Source of the DNA: Pleurodeles waltl
Lineage: Eukaryota > Chordata > Amphibia > Caudata > Salamandridae
NCBI RefSeq assembly: GCF_031143425.1
Contig: NC_090448.1
Span: 334,564,177 to 334,628,176, forward strand
Direction: 5' to 3'
DNA length: 64,000 nucleotides
Below the pieces are notes generated by a model that did no database searches, was not told where the DNA came from, and worked only from the letters and a program-made list of their open reading frames with translations. The position numbers and the translations under genes were made by a program. Positions 56,369 to 64,000 of this stretch are shown here, piece by piece. Numbering within the stretch: the stretch's first letter is position 1; each line of letters opens with the position of its first letter.

Positions 56369-56994
56369 TTTAGAGGAGAAATCTGGTCTGGGTCACTCAG
56401 AACGCAATCTGGATCGAACCTCCTTTTCAAATCCATGCCTAATGTGGGATTCCACATAGTCTGCCACCTCCGCTGGGGGCACCCATAGGGAAGATCGGGG
56501 ATGCACAAAGTCCTCCGGTTCAAACGTAAGGACTTTAGGCGCAGGAATAGACTCCTCCTAGTAGTGCGATTTCTTTGTGCACCTACGGGGGAATCATCAC
56601 CTTGATCAGATGGATGGTCAGACGAGGAAGAAGCTAGATTTGCCTTGGATTTAGACTTCTGGGAGGAAGTAGCGTTATAGTCGTGATCCCTGGCCATTGA
56701 CCTAATAAGGCTTTCAAAGTCTGCAGCATGCAGATTAACACTCTGCTTGAGGGTTTGAGAACCGCTAGACAAGGAGAGTTCTGTGAGTGCTTGAACACCC
56801 AAGGGGGCTACCCATCTTTGCTGCTCAGCAAAACCAATAAGGTGGTGTTTAATAGGCCTGATAGTCTGTGCCAAAGCCTGATTAACAGTATGATGCACTC
56901 CAGCATCCAAAGCGCAGACTAGGTCTGGCTCAAAAGATCCAGCTGGATCCTCCACCTAGTATTCATCCCCTGCTTGTTCATCATAACCAGCCAT
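56365..56994 (-). CDS. DIRS-A gag-like N-terminal frame, copy 2
   Basis: Duplicate of 35405-36034. In this copy a stop (near 56957, in the segment corresponding to Y-Y-V-D in copy 1) cuts the N-terminal MAGYDEQ part from the longer frame EDPAGSFEPDLVCAL… that runs to 56365. Its end overlaps the start of the gag-RT frame (AAG-TGA-CTG). Acidic and Ser-rich, with no recognised nucleic-acid motif. Confidence 0.6.
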
Positions 56995-57117
56995 GCTGAC
57001 AAAGAGCAGAGAGGGCTCCAAAGGAGCAGCAACATAGAATATGGGGAATAAAAATAGGCAGAATATCAACCCTTAAAAAAGGGGGTGATGTATATATATA
57101 AAATATATATAATATAT

Positions 57118-57147
57118 GGAAAATGTCACTTACCCAGAGTACATCTG
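57118..57147 (-). repeat. DIRS-B terminal inverted repeat end, copy 2
   Basis: GGAAAATGTCACTTACCCAG plus 10 bases, inverted match to 57492-57521 with one mismatch (A for T) that copy 1 does not have. Confidence 0.88.
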
Positions 57148-57491
57148 TTCGTGGCATGTAGTGCTGCAGATTCACATGCTATGCACAGCTCTTCTGACAT
57201 CTAGTGTTGGACTCAGAGTGTTACAAGTTTTTGTTTTTTTCGAAGAAGTCTTTTCGGAGTCACAGGATCGAGTGACTCCTCCACTTGGTTACAGTGCGCA
57301 TGGGCATCGACTGCATTGTTAGATTGTTTTCCCACAAAGGGTGAAGGAAGGAGTGATAGAGTATAAGAATATAAAGAGATGTCCATGCAAATATAAATGT
57401 ATTTACATATGTACAAATGTTAAACTTGAACGACTACAGGCTTCCGGGGAGGAGGGAGGGTGCATGTGCATCTGCAGGACTTCATGCCACA

Positions 57492-57563
57492 CAGATGTAC
57501 ACTGGGTAAGTGACATTTTCCGTACGATGGCATGTGTAGCTGCAGATACACATGCTATGCATA
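57492..57563 (-). repeat. DIRS-B internal complementary region, copy 2
   Basis: Same structure as 36533-36606: complement of the right end followed by a direct match to the region just inside it (CTGCAGATACACATGCTATG). Confidence 0.75.
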
Positions 57564-57602
57564 GACTACAAAGCAGTTAGTCCTCCCAAAAAATAGCGGT
57601 GG

Positions 57603-58770
57603 CTAGCCTGTAGGAGTTGAAGTTGTTTGAAATAGTGTTCTTAAGACAGCCTGGCCTACAGTAGCCTGTTGCTGAGAGAAAACATCAACACAATAGTGTT
57701 TTGTAAATGTATGAGGAGTTGACCATGTGGCTGCTTTACATATATCAGCCAGTGGTATGTTTCCCAAAAATGCCACTGACACACCTTTCTTTCTTGTAGA
57801 ATGTGCTCTACGAGTAATTAAAAGTGGTCTCTTTGCTTTGATGTAGCATGTTTGTATACATCTAACAATCCATCTTGCTAAGCCTTGTTTAGACATAGGA
57901 TTGCCTTTATGTGGTTGTTGAAAAGCAACAACAAGCCTTTTTGTTTTCCTAAAATCTTTAGTTCTGTCTACATAGTACATAAGAGCTCTTTTGAGATCTA
58001 GAGTATGAAGAGCTCCTTCTGCCACAGAGTCTGGCTGTAGAAAGAAGACTGTCAATTCCACTGTTTGATTGATGTGAAAAGGAGATTCTACTTTTGGCAG
58101 AAATTTTGGATTTGTCCTAAGTACAACTTTGTTTGTGTACTTGGAAGAAAGGTTCCCCAAGAGTGAATGCTTGTATTTCACTAACTCTCCGTGAAGAAGT
58201 AATAGCTACAAGGAAGGCAACTTTCCATGTTAAAAATTGAATTTTACAAGAATGCATGGGTTCAAAAGGTGGGCCCATGAGTCTGGTAAGTACGATATTT
58301 AAATTCCAGGAAGGAACAGGTGGTGTTCTAGGTGGAATAATATGTTTTAATCCTTCCATGAAGGCTTTAATTACAGGAACTCTGAATAGAAAAGTGTGTT
58401 GAGTAGTTTGTAAATACGCAGATATTGCAGTAAGGTGGATTCTGATGAATGAGAAAGCTAAATTTGATTTTTGCAAATGAAGTAAGTAGCATACAATATC
58501 TTGTATAGATGCTGTAAGTGGTTCGGTGTTTTTAGATTGACAGTAGAAGACAAATCTTTTCCATTTGTTAGCATAACATCGTCTAGTAGTAGTAGGTTTA
58601 CGTGCCTGCTTAATCACTTCCATACATTCTGATGGGAGTTTTAGGTAACCAAATTCTATGACTTCAGGAGCCAAATAGCTAAATTGAGAGCATTGGGGTT
58701 TGGGTGTCTGATTTGACCTTTTTTTTGTTTTAACAATTCTGGTCTGTTTGGGAGTTTTGAATGAGGTACT
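57603..58770 (-). pseudogene. DIRS-B tyrosine recombinase, full span
   Basis: N-terminal SAM-like domain (RRCYANKWKRFVFYCQSKN, AISAYLQTTQHT), Arg box AITSSRRVSEIQAFTL (about 58185), H-x-x-R box RRAHSTRKKGVSVAF (about 57790) and Tyr in TKHYCVDVF (about 57690). One frame change between 58117 and 58181 splits it into two frames; otherwise all catalytic residues are present. The duplication boundary at 58441 lies between its N-terminal domain and the Arg box. Confidence 0.85.
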
Positions 58771-60481
58771 ACAGACAAGTCTAGGAGTGTTGTGTACCAA
58801 TGTTGCAGTGCCCATTTTGGGGCTATGTGTATCATGGTCAGAGATGTCTGATGTAGTTTGCTGACCAGAATGGGAAGGAGTGGGAGAGGGGGAAAAGCGT
58901 ACGCAAATATCCCTGACCAGTTGATCCATAGAACATTGCCCTTGGATAGTGGATGTGGGTGTCTGGATGGGAAGTTTTGGCATTTTGCGTTTTCGTTTGT
59001 TGCAAATAGGTCTATTTCTGGTGTTCCCTACTTTTGAAAGTACTTTTGAAGCACTTGGGAATTAGTCTCCTATTTGTGAGTTTGTTGGTGATTCCTGATT
59101 AGGAGATCCGCTAGGTGATCGTCTATTCCAGGAATGTATTACGCTAACAGATGAATGTGATTGTGAATTGCCCATTTCCATATTGTTTGGGCTAGCAGGG
59201 ACAGTTGAGATGAATGTGTCCCGCCCTGTTTTTTGAGGTCATGTTGTCTGTTTTTATGAGACCAGTCTTCTGTTTGAGAAGGGGTTGAAACACTTTTAGG
59301 GCAAGAAATAAAGCCAAAAATTCTAGGTGGTTTATGTGAAGTTGTTTCTGTATGGGATACCATTCCCCTTAGATGGTATGATGGTTGAGATGAGCTCCCC
59401 AACCTATCATTGATGCGTCTGTTGTTATTATGGTCTGAGGCACAGGGTCTTGAAATGACCGCCCCTTCATCAGATTGCTGAGATTCCACCATTGAAGGGA
59501 CATGTGTGTTTGGCCATCAACACTAGATCTTGAAGTTGACCGTGAGCTTGAGACCATTGTTGTGAGAGGCATTGTTGTAAGGGTCTCATGTTTAGTCTTG
59601 CATGTGGAACTATGGCTATGCAAGATGCCATCATTCCTAGAATTTTCATGATTAATCTTAGTGTATTGTTGATTTGGCTGTATATGTGGAAAGAGATTTT
59701 GGAAAGCCTGTTTCCTTTGTGTATTTGGATATGCTAGGGCTTTTTGAGTATTTAGAATAGCACCTAGGTAAGGTTGTACCTGTGCTGGTTGAAGGTGTGA
59801 TTTCTGATAAGTTAGAGTGAACCCTAGTGTATTCAGGGTTTGTATTACATACGGAGTGTGTTGTTGGCATTGTGTAAAATTGCTTGATTTTATTATCCAA
59901 TTGTTGAGGTATGGAAAGATGTGAATGTGTTGTCTTCTTAAGTAGGTTGCTACTACTGCTAGACATTTTGTGAACACTTTTGGAGCTGTTGTTACGCTGA
60001 ATGGTATAACTTTGAACTGGTAATGTTTTCCTGCTATGACGAACCTGAGGTATTTTCTGTGAGCTGGATGGATGAGTATATGGAAATACGCATCTTTGAG
60101 GTCTAAAGCAGTCATGTAATCTTGTTTCTGTAGTAGTGGAATGACATCCTGCAGAGTTACCATGTGAAAATGTTTTGACAGGATGTACAGATTGAGAGGC
60201 CTGAGGTCTAGGACAGGCCTTAGAGTGCCATCTTTTTTGGGAATGAGGAAGTATGGTGAGTATACTCCTGTTCCCTGTTGAGAATGTGGGACCAATTCTA
60301 TTGCTTGTTTTAGTAATAGGGATTGTACCTCCTGTTGTAACAGAACGTTGTGCTCTGGGGACAATTTATAGTAACATGGTGGAATGTTTGGAGGGCGGAG
60401 ATTAATTCTAGGCAATAGCCATTGCGGATAATTGATAACACCCAATTGTCTGTGGTGATATTTTGCCAATGAGAGTGGCAT
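58771..60481 (-). pseudogene. DIRS-B reverse transcriptase-RNase H with altered active site
   Basis: RT frame 59369-60481: YFLIPKKDGTLRPVLDLRPL, MTALDLKDAYFHILIHPAHR (motif A), FKVIPFSVTTAPKVFTKCL (motif B; the usual F-G-L is F-S-V). The catalytic box reads FPYLNNWIIK: both Asp of YLDD are Asn (codons at 59900-59905). RNase H starts TTDASMIGWGAHL. Later, in other frames, come GGTHSSQL, EIDLFATNENAKC (about 59040) and YAFPP (about 58900), the conserved DIRS tail. Frameshifted after 59369. Catalytically dead as it stands. Confidence 0.85.
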
Positions 60482-60699
60482 TGCTGTAGTCTTCTCCCCA
60501 TACGAGATGTGTGTGGTGGAGGGGTGGGAAAGAAGTCACTGTTTGGATGGTGTAGTGCCTTGTTTTGGGGCTTGGAACTTGCCTCTGTTTCTGAAATATT
60601 GTCCTCTATAGGACCCTCAAACCCCCCCTTCTCTGATATTGTGTCTGCTGCCCCTTCTTTGTCTGGGAGGTAGACGCTTCAGAGGATTGTCGTTTAAAT

Positions 60700-62365
60700 C
60701 CTACTCTAAACTGTGACCTGCGAAAGGAGCCTCTATATGGTGTGGTGTATAATGCTCCCATTGCTTTGCAGCATCTGAGTCCTTTCTCAGTTTTTCTATC
60801 GCAGTATCCACTTCAGGCCCAAATATGTGTTTTTTAATCAAAAGGCATGTTAAGTACTGCATGTTGAATCTCTGGTTTAAAACCAGAAGAGCGTAACCAT
60901 GCATGCCTTCTTATTGTAATGGCAGTATTTACACTCCTTGCGGCTGTATCAGCAGCATCGAGGGCAAACCTAATCTGGTTGTTACTTATGGCCTGTCCCT
61001 CTTCTACAACCTGTTGTGCTCTCTTTTGATGCTTTTTTGGGAGGTGCTGTATGAATTCTTGCATCTCATCCCAGTGGGCTCTATCATATCTGGCAAGAAG
61101 TGCTTGTGAATTTGCAATTCGCCATTGGTTAGCTGCTTTCGTGGCTACCCTCTTGACAGCAGCATCAAACTTTCTACTATCCTTAGCAGGTGGAGGAGCA
61201 TCTCCTGATGATTGGCTGTTAGCTCTTTTCCTAGCCGCACTTACCACTACTAAGTCAGGAGGAACTTGATGTGTGATGTAGCCTGGGTCTGTAGGATCAG
61301 GTTTGTATTTTTTGTCAATTCTAGGAGTAATTACTCTAGCTTTGACAGGCTCACTAAAAATTTGGTCGGCATGTTGACCATTCCAGGCAACATGGGGAGA
61401 CACTGGTATCTAGAGTGAGTGGAAGACATAGTGCTGAACACAAAATCTTCCTCTAGTGGCTCGGTGTGCATAAGCACCCCATGGTAAGCAGCTGCCCTAG
61501 AAACTATCTGAGTGTAGGCAGTAGTGTCCTCCGGTGGAGAAGGCTTGGAGGGGTATAGGTCAGTATCATTGTCTTGGATAGGATCAGGGTCATAGAGATA
61601 CCAAGGGTCCACTGCATCTCCATGAGAGTATTGTGAATGTGTTGGAGAAGGCAATGGATGGGGGACTATTATGTGGAGGTGAAAAAGAAAGCTGTGGAGA
61701 ATGAGGAGGCGAAGTATGGGGGGGGGGCTGGTTTCTCCTTTCGTTTTTGAACTTTTGATGGTGGTTGAGCAGAGTCTAATTCCTCTTGAAAAGCAAGCTT
61801 TCTTTTAGTCTTTAAAGGAGGTGCAGTTAGAATTCTGCCAGTCTCTTTATGTATATGGATTCAAGATTGTCTTTCATCCATAACCTCCAATATTGGCTGA
61901 ATCTCAGTGTCCTCATGAGAAGGATTGTAAGATTCTTTCATCTGCTTCGAGATTTGTTTAAGTTTGCTCGAAAGTCCTTGTTCCTCTGTGTATGAGGATT
62001 TTTTCAGTTCCAATGTCTGAATCTTTTTCGGTGTCGAAAATTAAGTCAGCTGTTTCGGCTACGAAGCAGAACGCCAAGTCCTCGAAATCTGAAGAGTGAG
62101 GACACTTACTGGAGTGCAAGGTGTAACTTTTCACCGACTTGCTCGACTCCGAAGTGGACAGAGAAGTGGCCTTTTTCGGCACCGAACCTGAAGGTCGGTC
62201 GATGACAGTCTTTTTTCGAGCCGAACCATGGCCTTCTGGCAGTGGTGTACCCAAGGCTTTCGGTAGTTTTTTTTTATATATGGGTGTGTCAAAGCCCAGC
62301 TCACCTGAGTCCTTGTTCAGTTCTGATGGAGGTTGAAGACAATCCGACCCCACCCTGAAACTGCT
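60700..62365 (-). pseudogene. DIRS-B gag-like region
   Basis: Frames 61958-62365 (ELNKDSGELGF, Ser/Lys-rich), 61331-61654 (acidic, DPWYLYDPDPIQDND) and 60834-61403 (VATKAANQWRIANSQALLAR, ALDAADTAARSVNTAI). The last resembles the helical C-terminal block of DIRS ORF1. Frame changes at about 61.4 and 61.9 kb. The first frame runs open into the Gypsy LTR boundary. Confidence 0.7.
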
Positions 62366-63335
62366 TGTTCCAGCACACTAGTTTTTAAAACAGTGCACTA
62401 AGAACAGAAGCTCAAGGGAAGGGGGGAAGTGGATAAAATAAAATAAAGAGACAACACCGTTCTTGCGTTTCCACTGTTGAAGTGCTGCACAAATCTGCGG
62501 CCCTTTCTGACTTCTGTAGAAACTGGTGCCTAATGAAACATAAACAAAGAACAGATAAGTACAACCTATTCCTAACTGGGTTCCTGACTATCCCTTTATT
62601 TATTAGAAATTCTCTTCTAAAAGTACCTCTTGGATCCTGGTCTCTAGTTTCCAGGTTTGGAATGTGTTACTGCTCTGGGATGTGCTTTCTATTACTCTAA
62701 AGCTTCTAAAACATTAAACAAATACCGTTATCAGAATTACCAATATCAAACATTCATCTTAATATAACTAAAGCCTAAATTCCCAATAGCAGACTCACTT
62801 TTCCCATATTTCCAGAATCTTTTATAAAACAAATACTGTACTTTTACATCAAAATACAGCATGTAATTTGTGCAAGTCTTTGATTTACTGTTTGCCTTGC
62901 TGTTAATGGTTTCCACTGTTCGATTATTAAAAGTTCCATAAAAAAATGTTTGCTTCACAAAGTTCCGCAAAGTATTCTTGTAACAAAGAGTTTGAATCAC
63001 AATGTTCGTGGTAGGTATCTTGTTTCAAATTGTCTATACACGAATCCAGATATTGTTGTCAAAGTTCTTTCAGGTAATAAAAAGTTTTGCACTTACTTGT
63101 TGCTGACAAGAGATACTGATCAGTCTAACCTTGTCTTCTTTCTCTTTTGCAGGTTGCTTGTAGGAGAGAGGCTGAGGCAAGGAGGAACCGGAAACCGGAA
63201 GAAGGAAGAGCCAGCAGCTGCGCCCATTGAAGCCAATGAAAGTCTGTAGAGAGCAGGAGTGCCAGCGCCGAGGGGTCTGTTCTCAGGTAAGACGGAGGTA
63301 GACGAGCACAAGCACTGGGTCAGGCTCGGGGGCTA

Positions 63336-63344
63336 CCTTTTATA
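63336..63344 (-). promoter_or_regulatory. TATA box in the chromodomain-Gypsy LTR
   Basis: TATAAAAGG on the minus strand, about 375 bp inside the LTR's outer edge, just downstream of the two U3 repeats. Consistent with a U3/R promoter. Confidence 0.65.
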
Positions 63345-63350
63345 GACAGG

Positions 63351-63468
63351 GCTGGGTGTGGCCCTCACACGCTGCACATGTTCTTGAAAGGTGTGCAGAG
63401 CTGGGTGTGGTTAGAAGAGCTGGGTGTGGTCCTCACATGCTGCACATGTTCTTGAAAGGTGTGCAGAG
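63351..63468 (-). promoter_or_regulatory. Two U3 repeats, enhancer-like
   Basis: 63351-63400 and 63419-63468 are near-identical 50-bp blocks (GCTGGGTGTGG…GTGTGCAGAG) separated by an 18-bp spacer that itself ends in a partial unit. Tandem U3 repeats upstream of a TATA box often act as enhancers; that role is inferred. Confidence 0.7.
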
Positions 63469-63667
63469 TTTGTTATTATGCAAATGAGTTGAATTAACAC
63501 ATGGCCTAGAGAGGAGTGTTTTAAAGAAGCCTTGGTAAAAGCAAGGCCCAATGTGTAAACAAAACAGCACATTAAACAACATACACAGAAGCCTAGGGGG
63601 GGGGGTAAGGTGAGATAACAAGAAAGGCTTTCAATAGAAGTTTGAAAGGGAGCTATTACAGAACCCA

Positions 63668-64000
63668 CTAGTGCAGTGAGAGGGGACATGCTCTTTGCTG
63701 TGCACAAACCCTAACAGTTGCCCCCCTCAAAGGCCCTCCTACAGGATGGGGTTTTCCTGGATTTTTTAAATAAAACCGTCTAATCAGCTGTGGGGCATGT
63801 ACATATGATGCTGGTTCCCTTGAATTCTCAGATTCATCATATCCTTTCCATTCTACTAAATAAAACAGACGTCCACTAATTCTTTTTGAGTCTTTTATGC
63901 TTTTCACTTCATATTCTAGATTTCCCTTAATTGGTATGGGTGGAGGTGGTGGTTCAGGTCGGGTTTTTGGATTGTACGGCTTAAGCAAGGACACATGGAA
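63668..64000 (-). CDS. Gypsy Pol C-terminus with integrase chromodomain (partial, runs off the window)
   Basis: On the minus strand the frame enters from beyond 64000 with SLLKPYNP, the end of the integrase GPY/F region of chromoviruses. It continues through a Pro-rich linker to a chromodomain: EYEVKSIKDSKR, LFYLVEWKGYDES, REPASYVHAPQLIRRF. The usual E-N-T-W-E-P reads ENSREP, so one aromatic cage residue is changed. Chromodomains direct integration toward marked chromatin. The stop at 63668-63670 lies 46 bases inside the LTR, so the last about 15 codons are LTR-encoded. The catalytic domains lie outside the window. Confidence 0.88.
   Translation of the reverse strand, partial: FHVSLLKPYNPKTRPEPPPPPIPIKGNLEYEVKSIKDSKRISGRLFYLVEWKGYDESENSREPASYVHAPQLIRRFYLKNPGKPHPVGGPLRGATVRVCAQQRACPLSLH
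63717..63733 (-). promoter_or_regulatory. Polypurine tract of the chromodomain Gypsy
   Basis: Sense strand CCTTTGAGGGGGGCAAC immediately before the LTR start TGTTAGGG. Confidence 0.7.

Larger units (their letters stand above)
52254..57117 (-). mobile_element. DIRS-type element (DIRS-A), copy 2
   Basis: Duplicate of 31294-36157 with the same terminal motif (52254-52280), internal complementary motif (52777-52804), recombinase, RT-RNase H and gag order. It is better preserved than copy 1 because gag and RT remain joined in one 494-codon frame. Confidence 0.83.
37483..58441. repeat. Tandem duplication, copy 2 (expanded by a LINE insertion)
   Basis: Direct repeat of 23208-37482. It is 20,959 bp long because it carries a 6.4-kb LINE (44189-50626) and keeps 617 bp lost from copy 1, while lacking 361 bp (junction at 41023/41024). 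Elsewhere differences are sparse substitutions and microsatellite length changes. The right end is inside the DIRS-B recombinase, which continues intact beyond 58441. Confidence 0.92.
57118..62365 (-). mobile_element. DIRS-type element (DIRS-B), long copy, interrupted at 62365 by a Gypsy LTR
   Basis: Minus-strand gag-like region (about 60.7-62.37 kb), RT-RNase H (58.98-60.5 kb), tyrosine recombinase (57.60-58.77 kb), internal complementary region (57492-57563) and terminal repeat (57118). The gag frame is open up to the LTR at 62366, so the left end probably lies beyond the Gypsy insertion, outside the window. The part below 58441 belongs to the tandem duplication; the part above is single-copy here. 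Confidence 0.85.
62366..63716 (-). repeat. 3' LTR of a chromodomain Ty3/Gypsy element
   Basis: About 1,351 bp, TGTTCCAGC at 62366 and CCTAACA at 63716, giving TGTT…AACA ends. On the sense (minus) strand it follows a polypurine tract and pol. TATAAAAGG at 63344-63336 (minus) is a good TATA box. U3 holds two 68-bp-spaced repeats (63351-63400 and 63419-63468). AATAAATAAAG at about 62590-62600 (minus) may be the polyadenylation signal. The inner end at 62366 is inferred from the TGTT and from where the DIRS-B frame resumes; the second LTR is outside the window. Confidence 0.7.

Noticed and set aside
23208..58441. Explaining the large repeat as two independent insertions of one composite transposon
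   Set aside because: No terminal repeats or target duplications flank the unit, and the copies are directly adjacent with one unique junction, which fits tandem duplication.

Overview
The window looks like repeat-dominated, non-genic DNA from a very large vertebrate genome, most likely a salamander or newt. The reasons are the element mix (two DIRS-type tyrosine-recombinase retrotransposon families, Ty3/Gypsy elements of two lineages, several L1s, a CR1/L2-like LINE, a Vingi/Ingi-like LINE, hairpin-rich non-autonomous DNA elements) and the absence of any recognisable host exon, tRNA or rRNA. The taxon is an inference from composition; no species marker is present.

Layout. 1-7.4 kb: old, decayed ground containing a Gypsy gag remnant (about 1.34-1.57 kb), a fold-back DNA element (2.05-2.98 kb), a minus-strand CR1/L2-like LINE piece (about 3.0-3.9 kb) and a Gypsy RT-RNase H remnant (4.74-5.89 kb). 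7.4-19.2 kb: a degraded plus-strand L1 whose endonuclease is split by a very young, complete 6,170-bp Ty3/Gypsy element (9668-15837, minus strand, 5-bp target duplication GTGAT, 939-bp LTRs differing by one base that I could see). Its single gag-pol frame has integrase before reverse transcriptase, the Gmr1-type order. 19.2-21.8 kb: non-coding. 21.8-23.4 kb: another L1, interrupted by a TIR element (22598-23419).

23.2-58.4 kb is a direct tandem duplication. Copy 1 is 23208-37482 and copy 2 is 37483-58441. The unit runs from inside the TIR element, through two L1 remnants, about 5 kb of AT-rich DNA, an L1 ORF1 remnant and a whole DIRS element (DIRS-A), into the recombinase gene of a second DIRS element (DIRS-B). 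The copies look about 1% different by eye. Copy 1 has lost 617 bp, copy 2 has lost 361 bp, and only copy 2 carries a 6.4-kb full-length LINE (44189-50626) with an 11-bp target duplication; the empty site survives in copy 1 near 29.66-29.69 kb. DIRS-B continues past the duplication to 62365, where the LTR of a chromodomain Gypsy element (62366-63716) begins; that element's pol gene runs off the right edge.

No cellular pathway is encoded. The coding sequences are selfish-element machinery: capsid-like Gag, aspartic protease, DDE integrase, RT-RNase H, DIRS tyrosine recombinase and LINE endonuclease-RT. The Gmr1-type element is intact by reading frame. The LINE is nearly intact: its three frame breaks all lie at homopolymer runs, and its ORF1 and ORF2 are in the same frame separated by one TGA followed by CTA, a known readthrough context. 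The inferred order of events is: old Gypsy and CR1/L2; L1s; TIR element and DIRS elements; tandem duplication; LINE insertion in copy 2. The two Gypsy insertions are also late but cannot be ordered against the duplication.
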